Origin: Flavobacteriaceae bacterium CRH
GTDB taxonomy: Bacteria; Bacteroidota; Bacteroidia; Flavobacteriales; Flavobacteriaceae
DNA length: 64,000 bases
Direction of reading: 5' to 3'
Assembly: GCA_001507425.1 (NCBI GenBank)
Contig: LMAJ01000024.1
Span: 19,121 to 83,120, forward strand
Every line of letters begins with the position of its first letter. The first letter of the stretch is position 1. Of this stretch, positions 36,190-45,087 are shown one piece after another. A program made the position numbers and the translations under genes. The notes beneath the pieces are model-generated. The model had not been told where the DNA came from. It ran no database searches and saw nothing but the letters and a program-made list of their open reading frames with translations.

Positions 36190-37023
36190 ATGAAAAAGAT
36201 ATTAGTACCCACCGATTTTTCTGAAACTGCTACAAATGCTTTTGTGCACGCTTTAGAATTTGCCAAAATAGTTAATGCCGAACTTATTTTGTTACATACT
36301 TTTGAAATTCCGGTTTATGACAGCCAATTTTTTCCTGAGAATTATGCATCCATTTATAGTTCAATAGAATTAGCAAAATTTGAAATGTTTAAAGATGAAA
36401 TTCCTATACTGCGAAACATTGCGATTGAACGTAACTTAGGCGATATCGTTATTAAACACCGTTTAATGGACGGTGATTTGCTCTATAATTTAAAAAATGC
36501 AGTTAAAGAAGATGAAATCGATTTTGTAATTATGGGAACGACAGGTGCTTCTGACTGGACAAAATTTTTCCTCGGATCAAATACTAATTCTGTAATTTCA
36601 GGAGTTGAAGTTCCGGTTTTATGTGTGCCCATAGATGCTAAATTCAAGAAAATTAAAACTATAGGTTTTACAACCCGTTATCGTGAAAAAGATAAAAAGG
36701 AATTACGTAAAGTTTTGAAAATCGCACAAAAAACGGGAGCTAAGGTAAAAAGTTTGTATGTTAAAAATTCTAATTCTGATGTTGCTGATATTACTGTAAA
36801 AGAATGGGAAGTAGAGTTTGCAAACGAAAATGTAGAGTTTTTAGTACTTCCGAGTGATGAAGTAAAAGAAACTATTCTTGATTTTATTTTGTATAAAGAC
36901 ATTGATGTATTAACTACAATAACTCATAAAAAAACATTTTTTGAAAGTCTTTTTAATTCAAGTTTTACTCAAAAAATAGCGAAACAAGTTTCTGTGCCTG
37001 TTTTAGTTATGCACGAGAACTAA
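36190..37023 (+). CDS. universal stress protein, tandem UspA domains
   Basis: This 277-residue protein has two Usp domains. The first is complete (about 1-148, KKILVPTDFSETATNAFVHALEFA and the ATP-loop-like MGTTGASDWTKFFLGSNTNSVI). The second, about 155-277, is more divergent and ends VPVLVMHEN. It is a cytosolic stress-related protein whose precise role is unknown. TAAATTTG at 36154-36161 is a likely -7 element. Confidence 0.94.
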   Translation: MKKILVPTDFSETATNAFVHALEFAKIVNAELILLHTFEIPVYDSQFFPENYASIYSSIELAKFEMFKDEIPILRNIAIERNLGDIVIKHRLMDGDLLYNLKNAVKEDEIDFVIMGTTGASDWTKFFLGSNTNSVISGVEVPVLCVPIDAKFKKIKTIGFTTRYREKDKKELRKVLKIAQKTGAKVKSLYVKNSNSDVADITVKEWEVEFANENVEFLVLPSDEVKETILDFILYKDIDVLTTITHKKTFFESLFNSSFTQKIAKQVSVPVLVMHEN

Positions 37024-37043
37024 AATTCTGTCTTTTTTTAATA

Positions 37044-37072
37044 TTGATTTCATGATTCAAAACCTATATTTG
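37044..37072 (+). promoter_or_regulatory. promoter of the MutS-like ATPase gene
   Basis: TTG at 37044-37046, an 18-base spacer and TATATTTG at 37065-37072, 20 bases before the start codon, match the flavobacterial promoter consensus. Confidence 0.65.
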
Positions 37073-37092
37073 TATTTCATCAAATCAATAAA

Positions 37093-38865
37093 ATGGATTC
37101 ATATCAAAATAAAGTCGCACATTATTCTGAACTTTTTAATAAAATCAATAAAAGGTACAACAGCATAAGTATTCTAAGGTTATTAAGTGTTTTTCTTTGT
37201 CTTTTTTTGCTGTTTTATTATATCAAAACAAATGAAATTCTTTATGTAGTTTTTGCTTTTCTGTCTTTTGTTGGTTTTATTTTTTTAATGCGCATTCATT
37301 CGCGTTTGTCTTTTCAAAAACAAATTACTACAGCACTTTTAAAGATTAATGAAAATGAAATATCATATCTAAAAAGAGAAAAACTTCCTTTTGAGAATGG
37401 AATTGAATTTAATGATTTTCATCATCCGTACGCTTATGATTTAGATATTTTTGGAGATCATTCCTTATTCCAAAATTTAAACAGAACAGCCACTTATATC
37501 GGTAAAAAAACATTAGCAAATCATTTATTGACACAATTGCAAAATGAAATTATTTTAGAAAACCAGGAAGCAATAAAGGAATTAAAAAGCAAAATAGACT
37601 GGAGGCAGGATTTTCTTGCCCTGGCAACTGTCAGTAATGACACAAAGCATTCTTATGACTCCTTAATTTATTGGAAATCATTTAAAAATAATTCTTTACC
37701 TAAAGTTTTAATTGCAATTTCGATTATTTTTCCAATTTCATTTTTTGGCTTGTTAGCAGCTTATTTTATAACTTCAAAGACAATATTATTATCTTATCTG
37801 ACTTATGTTTTTATTGCAAATATGGTAGTTTTAGGAAGATCTTTAAAACGAATTCAGGCAGAAATTGCTAAAGCTGATAATATCGATAAAATCATTAAAC
37901 AATATAGTTTATTGGTGAATAAAATAGAAACCGAAAAATTTCAGTCAAAAAAGCTAATTGATTTACAAAAGCAGCTTAATTTTAAAAATGCACCGGCAAG
38001 TTCCCATTTAAAACAGCTTTCAGAATTGTTTTCCCGAATGGATACTATTAGCAATTTTGTTACGGCAATTGTGTTTAACGGAACATTTTTATTCAATCTT
38101 CACGTTTTAAAAGCACTTTTAAAGTGGAAAGAAAATTATTCTGAAGAACTAGAACAATGGATTAATATTATTGGTGAATTTGAAGCTTTGAACAGTTTAG
38201 CAAATCTTGCATATAACAATCCAGATTTTGTTTTTCCTGAAATTAATTCAGAATATAAAATTGGTTTCAAAAATTTAAGCCATCCATTGTTAAATCCTGC
38301 GACCAGAGTAGGGAATGACACGCATTTTTATCCTGAATCATTTATGATTTTAACAGGCTCAAATATGTCCGGAAAAAGTACTTTTTTAAGAAGTTTAGGC
38401 GTAAATATGGTTTTAGGCGGAATTGGTTCTGTTGTCTGTGCTTCAAAAGCTAACATTCATCCACTTCCAGTTTTAGTTTCAATGCGATTATCTGATTCTT
38501 TGGCAGATAGTGAATCGTACTTTTTTGCCGAAATTAAGCGTTTAAAACAAATTATGGATGCTTTAGAAGCTCAACCTGCGTTTGTTTTATTAGATGAAAT
38601 TTTAAGAGGAACCAACTCTGATGATAAACGAAACGGAACGATTGAAGTAGTAAAAAAGATCATTGCCAAAAAAGCAATCGGAGCCATTGCGACGCATGAT
38701 ATCGAAGTTTGTTTAACCACAAACGAATATCCTGATATTTTAACAAACCAATGTTTTGAAGTTGAAATTCAAAATAACGAACTTCATTTTGATTATAAAC
38801 TCCGTAGCGGAATCTGTCAAAATAAAAGTGCTACTTTCTTGATGCAGAAAATGGGAGTTATTTAA
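37093..38865 (+). CDS. membrane-associated MutS-family ATPase
   Basis: The 590-residue protein has two hydrophobic segments near the N terminus (about residues 28-66) and another pair near 204-245. A MutS-type core/lever region follows, then the C-terminal ATPase: Walker A TGSNMSGKST (421-430), Walker B FVLLDEILRGTNSDDK and the ATHD motif. It lacks the mismatch-recognition domain and Phe-X-Glu of MutS1, so it is not a canonical mismatch-repair protein. Such membrane-linked MutS paralogues are common in Bacteroidetes with unknown function. It has its own promoter. Confidence 0.9.
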   Translation: MDSYQNKVAHYSELFNKINKRYNSISILRLLSVFLCLFLLFYYIKTNEILYVVFAFLSFVGFIFLMRIHSRLSFQKQITTALLKINENEISYLKREKLPFENGIEFNDFHHPYAYDLDIFGDHSLFQNLNRTATYIGKKTLANHLLTQLQNEIILENQEAIKELKSKIDWRQDFLALATVSNDTKHSYDSLIYWKSFKNNSLPKVLIAISIIFPISFFGLLAAYFITSKTILLSYLTYVFIANMVVLGRSLKRIQAEIAKADNIDKIIKQYSLLVNKIETEKFQSKKLIDLQKQLNFKNAPASSHLKQLSELFSRMDTISNFVTAIVFNGTFLFNLHVLKALLKWKENYSEELEQWINIIGEFEALNSLANLAYNNPDFVFPEINSEYKIGFKNLSHPLLNPATRVGNDTHFYPESFMILTGSNMSGKSTFLRSLGVNMVLGGIGSVVCASKANIHPLPVLVSMRLSDSLADSESYFFAEIKRLKQIMDALEAQPAFVLLDEILRGTNSDDKRNGTIEVVKKIIAKKAIGAIATHDIEVCLTTNEYPDILTNQCFEVEIQNNELHFDYKLRSGICQNKSATFLMQKMGVI

Positions 38866-39098
38866 TTTTAGATTTTAGAGTTAAGATTTTAGAGTTAAGA
38901 TTTTAGATTGATGATTAACGATTTTGAATTTTGATCTTCGTCTGTCACTCTCAGCGAAGTCGAAGAGCGCAAAGATTATCCGTATAGTTTGTAATCCTGA
39001 CGGAAGAAGGATCAAACTAGTAGCCCGACAAAGATTTTCGACCTTCTGTGCAGAGCTTCTTGTGTGATCCTTCCTTCGTCAGGATGACAAGATTGTTG
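38866..39098. repeat. repeat-rich intergenic: tandem unit and inverted repeat
   Basis: A 14-base unit containing TTAAGATTTTAGA is tandemly repeated about three times at 38867-38910. TCCTGACGGAAGAAGGATCA (38995-39014) and TGATCCTTCCTTCGTCAGGA (39065-39084) are inverted copies matching at 18 of 20 positions. A GCGAAGTCGAAG motif near 38954 recurs near 63469. Confidence 0.7.
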
Positions 39099-39728
39099 TT
39101 ATTTTAGCACTTCTCTAATAGTATTCACAAAAGCCTCAACCGGCTGCGCTCCGGAAACTGCATATTTTCGATCAAAAACAAAAAACGGAACACCTTGCAC
39201 GCGAATTTCCTGTGCTTCGCTGATATCTCCTTTTACGTCTTTTAGAAATAAACTTTCATTCTCAATAACTTCCTTAACTTCAGTTGAATCCAAGCCAGCT
39301 TTAACAGCCAATTCAATTAAAGTCTCAGGTTCGTTTAAATCTCTTCCTTCTGTAAAATAAGCTTTAAAGAAAATTTCTTCCATTTCGTCGCCCAGTTTTT
39401 TGGTTTTAGCCAATTGTATGATACGATGCGATGTTAACGAGTTTGAAATAATAGCTTTATCAAAGTGATAGTCTAAACCTACGCTTTTTGCGCGTTCTAC
39501 GACACCTTTATGCATTTCTATTGATTGTTCAACTGAAATACCTTTTCGCTCCGCCAGAAACGTATAAACGTCTTTACCTGATTGTGGCGTAATAGTTGGG
39601 TCAAGCTGAAAACTTTTCCACTCAATTTCAAATTCACCATTTGGAAATTCAGCTAAAGCTGTTTCCAGTTGTCTTTTTCCGATATAACAAAACGGACACA
39701 TGATGTCCGACCAAATTTCTATTTTCAT
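39099..39728 (-). CDS. DsbA-family (FrnE-like) oxidoreductase
   Basis: The 209-residue thioredoxin-fold protein has the active-site motif CPFC at Cys11-Cys14 directly after the first beta strand (KIEIWSDIMCPFCYIGKR) and the cis-proline segment VQGVPFFVF. The absence of a signal peptide and the FrnE-type arrangement indicate a cytosolic protein of the FrnE/HCCA-isomerase branch rather than periplasmic DsbA. It may serve as a thiol-disulfide oxidoreductase or polyketide-type isomerase; the substrate is unknown. Confidence 0.92.
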   Translation of the reverse strand: MKIEIWSDIMCPFCYIGKRQLETALAEFPNGEFEIEWKSFQLDPTITPQSGKDVYTFLAERKGISVEQSIEMHKGVVERAKSVGLDYHFDKAIISNSLTSHRIIQLAKTKKLGDEMEEIFFKAYFTEGRDLNEPETLIELAVKAGLDSTEVKEVIENESLFLKDVKGDISEAQEIRVQGVPFFVFDRKYAVSGAQPVEAFVNTIREVLK

Positions 39729-39756
39729 AAGTACAAAGTTAAATAAAATTTGTTTC

Positions 39757-39998
39757 AGGTTTTTATTTGTTTCAAGTTTCAGGTTTTCTGCATTGTGTTT
39801 TTTTACCGCAAAGGCGCAAAGGTTTACGCAAAGTTCGCAAAGTTTTTACACAAAGCTTTGCGAACTTATTTTTTATAAAACTAAACACAAGATTAAAAAA
39901 CCTTTGCGTGTTTTGCGGTAAAAATCTACGCAAACCATATTCGCATTTCAACCTAAAACCTGAAACAAAGAAAACCTGAAACTTGAAACCTGAAACAA
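39757..39998. repeat. large nested palindromic repeat
   Basis: Several arms nest around one centre. TTTCAAGTTTCAGGTTTTC (39770-39788) pairs perfectly with 39970-39988. TTTTACCGCAAA (39801-39812) pairs with 39912-39923. CGCAAAGGTTT (39815-39825) pairs with 39898-39908. AAGTTCGCAAAG (39831-39842) pairs with 39856-39867. Related half-elements lie at 44255-44398 and in the tail of the window. It creates spurious open frames on both strands. Confidence 0.85.
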
Positions 39999-40014
39999 AA
40001 AAATTCATCCAAAA

Positions 40015-40052
40015 TAAAAAACCGCAACTCTTTATCAGAATTGCGGTTTTTA
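40015..40052 (-). terminator. rho-independent terminator after dnaN
   Basis: AAAACCGCAA and TTGCGGTTTT form a stem around 40017-40050, with A/T runs on both sides. It lies downstream of dnaN on the minus strand. Confidence 0.85.
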
Positions 40053-40153
40053 GGTATAAAAAATGGTTGGTTAATAGCGATGTTTTTTTTTACAATGATA
40101 TGTCTTTAATTTGAAACTAAAAAAGATCCCTGTAACAAAAAGAAGTCCTGATG

Positions 40154-41272
40154 TTAACTATTTAACATTACAGGCATTACCAACATAGTAACAGTTTCTC
40201 CTTCTTCTAAACCATCAACTGGTGTTAGGATTCCGGCTCTGTTAGGTAATGACATTTCTAACATAATCATATCTGATTGTAAGTTGGTTAACATCTCTGT
40301 TAAAAAACGAGAGTTGAAACCAATTTGAAGATCATCTCCTTGATAATCACAAGTCAGTCTTTCTTCTGCTTTGTTGGAGTAATCAATGTCTTCTGCAGAA
40401 ACATTTAATTCAGCTCCGGCAATTTTTAGACGAATTTGGTGTGTTGTTTTGTTTGAGAAAATCGCAACACGACGAACTGAACTTAAAAATAAAGAACGAT
40501 CGATCATTAATTTGTTTGGATTTTCTTTTGGAATTACCGCTTCGTAGTTTGGATATTTTCCATCAATTAAACGACACATCAAAATATAATTGTCGAATGA
40601 GAAAGTCGCATTCGAATCGTTGTATTCGATTTTTACTTCAGCATCAGAAGTTCCTAAAATACTTTTTAAAATGTTTAAGGGTTTTTTAGGCATAATAAAA
40701 TCAGCCACCTGAGATGCTTTTACATCTGTACGGGCATATTTTACCAATTTGTGAGCATCTGTTGCAACAAAAGTTAATCCTTCCGGAGAGAACTGGAAGA
40801 AAACCCCAGACATTACCGGACGTAAATCATCATTTCCTGCAGCGAAAATAGTTTTGCTAACGGCAGTTGCCAAAACATCAGCAGGGACTAAAGTTACAGA
40901 TGGATCTTCAAGATTTACAGATTTAGGAAATTCTTCTCCTGCAGCATATGCTAATGCATATTTTCCTGAGTTAGAGCTAATTTCAACCGTGTTGTTTTCT
41001 TCAACTGTAAAAGTTAAAGGTTGTTCCGGAAACGTTTTCAAAATTTCAAGCAAAAGTTTAGCAGGCGCTGCCACGCTTCCTTTACTTTTAGAATCGATTG
41101 ATAATGTAGCAGACATTGTAGTTTCAAGATCTGAAGCAGAAACTGTCAACGCATCATTGTCTAGTTCAAATAAAAAGTTATCTAAAATAGGCAACGTATT
41201 GTTACTGTTAATTACACTACCTAAAACTTGTAATTGTTTTAATAAGTACGAACTCGATACTATAAATTTCAT
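40154..41272 (-). CDS. dnaN: DNA polymerase III beta subunit (sliding clamp)
   Basis: The 372-residue clamp has three consecutive processivity-fold domains (about 1-120, 130-250, 255-372), with family-like segments FIVSSSYLLKQLQVLGSVI, ATDAHKLVKYART and the C-terminal VMPVMLNS region near the partner-binding pocket. It encircles DNA and tethers the replicative polymerase and repair factors. In this group dnaN lies beside the gldFG genes rather than beside dnaA, as seen here (gldG ends 107 bases upstream). It has its own promoter on the minus strand. Confidence 0.98.
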   Translation of the reverse strand: MKFIVSSSYLLKQLQVLGSVINSNNTLPILDNFLFELDNDALTVSASDLETTMSATLSIDSKSKGSVAAPAKLLLEILKTFPEQPLTFTVEENNTVEISSNSGKYALAYAAGEEFPKSVNLEDPSVTLVPADVLATAVSKTIFAAGNDDLRPVMSGVFFQFSPEGLTFVATDAHKLVKYARTDVKASQVADFIMPKKPLNILKSILGTSDAEVKIEYNDSNATFSFDNYILMCRLIDGKYPNYEAVIPKENPNKLMIDRSLFLSSVRRVAIFSNKTTHQIRLKIAGAELNVSAEDIDYSNKAEERLTCDYQGDDLQIGFNSRFLTEMLTNLQSDMIMLEMSLPNRAGILTPVDGLEEGETVTMLVMPVMLNS

Positions 41273-41332
41273 CTCTTTTGTTTTATTTTTTTGCTCTTTT
41301 CTTTAGTTTTTCTTCAACTAAGATAGGTTTTA

Positions 41333-41364
41333 CAAATATATCGTAAACAATCTTAGTTTCGCAA
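41333..41364 (-). promoter_or_regulatory. dnaN promoter
   Basis: On the minus strand TTG (41362-41364), a 21-base spacer and TATATTTG (41333-41340) match the flavobacterial consensus, about 60 bases before the dnaN start. Confidence 0.65.
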
Positions 41365-41379
41365 TTTTTTTATTAACAT

Positions 41380-43065
41380 CTATTTACTGTATTTTCTCTT
41401 ACGGATGTAAGTAAAAGCCAATCCGAAAACCAATAAAATTAGAATTGGAAGTCCGATAGTTATGAATTGTGTAAGGCTATAATTTTCGTAAACTTTTTCC
41501 TTATCTAATAGCGGCAATTCTAAATCTTTGCTTCTAATGTTAATAAGTCCGGTATCATCCAATAAATAATTAACGCAATTCATCATAAAATCTTTGTTGT
41601 CATAAAGGTTTCCGGTACGTTGATCATAACCCAATTCTACCGGCATCAAGTTTTTATCTAATTGATTTCTTGCTAAATCTCCATCAGAAATAACAATCAT
41701 TTTTGTAGGTTTTCCTTTTGCCTGAAATGAATTTTCTTTGAAAGGCAAAACGCGATTCTCAAAAACCGAATGAAAACTTCCTTCTAATAAAACAGAAAGC
41801 GGTATATTTCCTTTGTTTAAATAATCCTGCGGAGAAGTTTTCTCTGTTACGATGTTCAAATTAACTTCAACCGGAGTTCCAATTTTTTTAGAATATTGAG
41901 ACGATTGCAATAAAACCGTTTTTTTGATTCCGTTTTTCAAAGTATCAATCGGATTGGCGAAATCGAATTTAATTCCACCTAAATTTTTTACAATCGGATG
42001 TTTGCTAGTTGGATATACTTGTGGTGCATATTTCCAAATAAACTCCTGATATTGTGTTGCACTTCCTTGTTCTCCTGTTGCTAATTTTATCGGGCTTCCT
42101 TGTTCGTCTTTTACCAAATCAGGATTAATTCTGAATCCGTATTTAAAGAACATATCATTTAAATTCAAATCTCTCGGATACGCTAAAGTAGCTCCGGATT
42201 GATTGTATAAACTGTCCATATCTGCCGCAACCTGATCGATTAACCATAATGTTTTTCCACCATTCATGATAAATTGATCTAAAACTTGCTTTTCTTCATC
42301 AGAAAAAGTTTCGGTTGGTTTTGATATAATCGCTAAATCATATTTTTTCAAAGCCTCTAAAGTTCCTGTCGGATTTTTAGCAACTGAGTCTAAAGTAAAA
42401 GGCCCGATATAATAGCTTTCTTTAATTTGCTTCAACATTTTGGCAATATGAACTTCGTGCAATTCGCCGTTTCCTTTTATGATCGCAACTTTCTTTTGTC
42501 TGTCTTTACTAATTTTATTGATCGCATCGGCAATCGAATATTCTAAATGTTGAATTGAACCTTTAACTTTTTGCTCAGTCGTGGCGCCCATTATATTTTT
42601 CAATAATGGAATATTTACTTCTTTATTGTTGTAAACTGCAATAGCCCAGGGAAATACCATAGCTTGCGATTGTTTTCCTTTATCGTCAACAGTAATGTTT
42701 ATTGGCGTTAATCCTTTTTGGTAAAGAGACTTTACAACGGCCATACTTTCGTCTTCGTTTTCCATTGGATTCACAAATTCGAAAACAATATTGCTGTTAT
42801 AAGCCTGAAATTCTTCTAATAATTGTTTCGTTTCCTGTTGTAAACGTCTAAAATCTGCCGGCAAATCGCCTTGCATATAAATCTTAATCGATAAAGGATT
42901 TTTAACCTGTTTTACGATTTGTAAAGAGGTTTCGGATAAAGTGTAACGTTTGTCTTTGGTTAAATCAAATCGGTGGAAAAATAAACTTCCAAGAACATTT
43001 AAAACGATTAAAACGAAAACGGTAATACCTAACGTTTTGATATTTTGTTGAGTAGATGCTTTCAT
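41380..43065 (-). CDS. gldG: gliding motility ABC transporter substrate/membrane component GldG
   Basis: The 561-residue protein has an N-terminal transmembrane helix (about 12-32), a large extracytoplasmic ABC_transp_aux-like domain (about 45-500) and a C-terminal helix near 532-552 followed by RKRK. GldG works with GldA and GldF in an ABC transporter required for gliding in Flavobacterium. Its start overlaps the gldF stop by one base (TAATG), so translation is coupled. Confidence 0.95.
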   Translation of the reverse strand: MKASTQQNIKTLGITVFVLIVLNVLGSLFFHRFDLTKDKRYTLSETSLQIVKQVKNPLSIKIYMQGDLPADFRRLQQETKQLLEEFQAYNSNIVFEFVNPMENEDESMAVVKSLYQKGLTPINITVDDKGKQSQAMVFPWAIAVYNNKEVNIPLLKNIMGATTEQKVKGSIQHLEYSIADAINKISKDRQKKVAIIKGNGELHEVHIAKMLKQIKESYYIGPFTLDSVAKNPTGTLEALKKYDLAIISKPTETFSDEEKQVLDQFIMNGGKTLWLIDQVAADMDSLYNQSGATLAYPRDLNLNDMFFKYGFRINPDLVKDEQGSPIKLATGEQGSATQYQEFIWKYAPQVYPTSKHPIVKNLGGIKFDFANPIDTLKNGIKKTVLLQSSQYSKKIGTPVEVNLNIVTEKTSPQDYLNKGNIPLSVLLEGSFHSVFENRVLPFKENSFQAKGKPTKMIVISDGDLARNQLDKNLMPVELGYDQRTGNLYDNKDFMMNCVNYLLDDTGLINIRSKDLELPLLDKEKVYENYSLTQFITIGLPILILLVFGLAFTYIRKRKYSK

Positions 43066-43790
43066 TACGCTTTAAAAGATTTTAATTGATAAACAGTAAA
43101 AGATAAAAACAATACTGTAATGCTTAAAAAATAAATAACATCGCGAGTATCGATAACGCCCCGACTCATACTTTTAAAATGGTCCTGCATGCCAAATGCT
43201 GAAATAATGGTAGAAGATCCGGGAATTAATGTAGCCAATCCTTCAAATCCAAAATAAAAGATAAAACATAAAAAAACGGCAATAATAAAAGCCACAATTT
43301 GATTTTCTGATAGGGTAGAAGTGAAAATTCCGATAGCAGAATAAGAAGCTATTAAAAACAATAATCCGAAATAAGAACCAATTGTACTTCCCATATCGAT
43401 ATTTCCTTCAGGAGAACCCAAATCTGAAAGCACTTTTACATATATAAATGTTAGAACAATCGCTAAAATAATCAGGAATAATGATCCCAGGAATTTTCCG
43501 TTTACAATTTCCCAAATCGATAAGGGTTTGGTTAAAAGCAATTCTAATGTTCCTTGTTTTTTTTCATCCGAGAAACTTCTCATGGTTACGGCCGGAATCA
43601 GGAAAATTAAAATCCATGGCGCTAAAGTAAAAAACGGAGTTAAATCTGCATAACCTGTATTTAATATATTGTAATCTCCTTCAAATACCCATAAAAACAG
43701 TCCGTTGCTAATTAAGAAAATAGCAATGACCAAATAGCCAATAGGAGAGCCAAAAAATGATTTTATTTCTCGTAAAATGATTGATTTCAT
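43065..43790 (-). CDS. gldF: gliding motility ABC transporter permease GldF
   Basis: The 241-residue permease has six hydrophobic segments and starts ILREIKSFFGSPIGYLVIAIF, typical of ABC-2-type permeases. FSDEKKQGTLELLLTKPLSIWEIVNGKFLG matches the conserved coupling-helix region. It pairs with GldG; the ATPase GldA is not in this window. It is first of the two-gene unit that precedes dnaN. Confidence 0.96.
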   Translation of the reverse strand: MKSIILREIKSFFGSPIGYLVIAIFLISNGLFLWVFEGDYNILNTGYADLTPFFTLAPWILIFLIPAVTMRSFSDEKKQGTLELLLTKPLSIWEIVNGKFLGSLFLIILAIVLTFIYVKVLSDLGSPEGNIDMGSTIGSYFGLLFLIASYSAIGIFTSTLSENQIVAFIIAVFLCFIFYFGFEGLATLIPGSSTIISAFGMQDHFKSMSRGVIDTRDVIYFLSITVLFLSFTVYQLKSFKA

Positions 43791-43865
43791 TTATTTTTTG
43801 TTTAATCGTTTATTCGTTTGAATCGTTTATTTGTTTCAGGTTTTATTATTTTTCTGAAATCGCTA

Positions 43866-44240
43866 TTATTTTCCGTGTGTAATTTTTAAAATCTTTGAAT
43901 TTCTGGAATCAATAATTATTAAAAAAGTTCCTCCTTTGTATTTTTGAGGTAACGTTCCTGAAATAATCCAGTATGTATCGATAAGATATGTTTCGTAAGG
44001 TTTTTGTTTTTCTATATTTTGTTTTCCATATATTTCGAATAAAACTGTTTCTGCAATTTTAATTGCGCTAATACTATCTTTTATAATTAAAGTTTCACCA
44101 TTAACTACGTTATGCTGTGGTTCCTTGGATAAAGCTATTTTTAATTCTTCTTGTGCATATTCTTTTCCCAAAAACAAACGCTTATTTTGTGAACAAGAAC
44201 TAAGTGAAAATATTAAAATTGATAAAAATAAGTATTTCAT
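43866..44240 (-). CDS. small lipoprotein with NTF2-like immunity fold
   Basis: A 124-residue protein starting MKYLFLSILIFSLSSCSQ, with a clear lipobox (SSC) near residue 16. A C-terminal domain has the YETYLIDTYWIISGTLPQKYKGGTFLIIIDSRNSKIL segment typical of NTF2-fold immunity-like proteins (YbbC/YhhH-type). The open frame begins 12 codons earlier, but the signal peptide fixes the start at 44240. No toxin gene is adjacent, so an immunity role is not supported. Confidence 0.75.
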   Translation of the reverse strand: MKYLFLSILIFSLSSCSQNKRLFLGKEYAQEELKIALSKEPQHNVVNGETLIIKDSISAIKIAETVLFEIYGKQNIEKQKPYETYLIDTYWIISGTLPQKYKGGTFLIIIDSRNSKILKITHGK

Positions 44241-44254
44241 AATTGAATTATTTT

Positions 44255-44398
44255 TGTTTCGGTTTTCAGGTTTCAAATCAGCGCAGCTTTGCGAACTTTG
44301 TGTTTTCTAAAACCTTTTTAATATTTTCTTTGCGTTCTTTGCGGTTAAATTGAATTCCAATTTCAGATTCAGTATTCTAACCTGAAACCTGAAACAAT
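44255..44398. repeat. half-element of the nested palindromic repeat family
   Basis: Contains CTTTGCGAACTT near 44287, TTTGCGGTTAAA near 44339 and several CCTGAAAC units (44382-44395), all found in 39757-39998. It lies next to the small lipoprotein gene. Confidence 0.65.
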
Positions 44399-44399
44399 T

Positions 44400-44696
44400 T
44401 TAAACTAAAGAAACCAATTTATCTAAACTCCAAGCCTCCGGTTTTGCGTTAAATAGTTTTTTTGTAAAACTCCAAACCGTATTAAAAAGTTCAGATTGTC
44501 TGTAATTTTCCAAATCTTCTTCGGTTTCCCAATAACTGTATGTAAAAAAGATGCATTTGTCATTTTTGTCCTGATACAATTCTAAAAAACGGTTTCCGTT
44601 TGCATTTCGTATTTTATCTTTCATGCTTTCAAAATTTTCCAGAAAATCAGGAATTTTTTCTTCGTGAAAACTCATTTTTACTATTCTGACAAACAT
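44400..44696 (-). CDS. putative quinol monooxygenase (ABM domain)
   Basis: A 98-residue protein with one antibiotic-biosynthesis-monooxygenase domain, starting MFVRIVKMSFHEEKIPDFLENFESMKDKIRNANGNRFLELYQD and containing the CIFFTYSYWETEEDLENYRQSELF segment. Such small dimeric proteins are found as quinol or haem-degrading monooxygenases; the substrate here is not deducible. It is a single gene between repeat elements. Confidence 0.85.
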   Translation of the reverse strand: MFVRIVKMSFHEEKIPDFLENFESMKDKIRNANGNRFLELYQDKNDKCIFFTYSYWETEEDLENYRQSELFNTVWSFTKKLFNAKPEAWSLDKLVSLV

Positions 44697-44836
44697 CTTG
44701 GTGATTTTAGATTTTAGATTGTCTTAAACTCTACAGGTGCGCAAAAATACCAAAATTGATCGTTCTTTTTAAGAAAAAATAAAATATTATAAATACATTT
44801 CTTTTTCGGATTCTAATGACCTATTGTATTCCAAAT

Positions 44837-44945
44837 ATAGCCCATGGTTTCAACCATGGAAACACAATGTATGTCAACAATGCACGTCACAATGCCTATG
44901 TAATACATATTACAATGCGCTCCCACGGTTGAAACCGTGGGCTAT
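44837..44945. repeat. REP palindrome pair (REPIN-like)
   Basis: The left unit at 44837-44859 (arms CCATGGTT/AACCATGG) and right unit at 44923-44945 (arms CCCACGGTT/AACCGTGGG) are inverted copies of one another at 21 of 23 positions; each is itself palindromic. This is the pattern of REP elements mobilised by RAYT transposases. Outer AT-rich inverted repeats (44704-44721 and 45040-45053, GATTTTAGATT-type) enclose it. No other gene is seen in 44697-45087. Confidence 0.75.
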
Positions 44946-45087
44946 GTTTATAATGCAATGAACAATATCGTGTTTAGTATAATAAATTGAGCGTAAATAC
45001 CAGTGTAGATTTATTCCATACACAAAATTTGTGGTTCATTTAATCTAAAATCTAATACCAAGGCTTCGGGACTAAAATCTAAAATTT

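Noticed and set aside
39700..40008. Three overlapping open frames on both strands in the dnaN-FrnE gap
   Set aside because: They are produced by the nested palindromic repeat and have no protein-family resemblance.
43866..44240. Toxin-immunity pair
   Set aside because: The NTF2-like lipoprotein resembles immunity proteins, but no toxin or secretion gene is adjacent.
44837..44945. CRISPR array
   Set aside because: Only two inverted, not direct, palindromic units with a single spacer; this is a REP pair.
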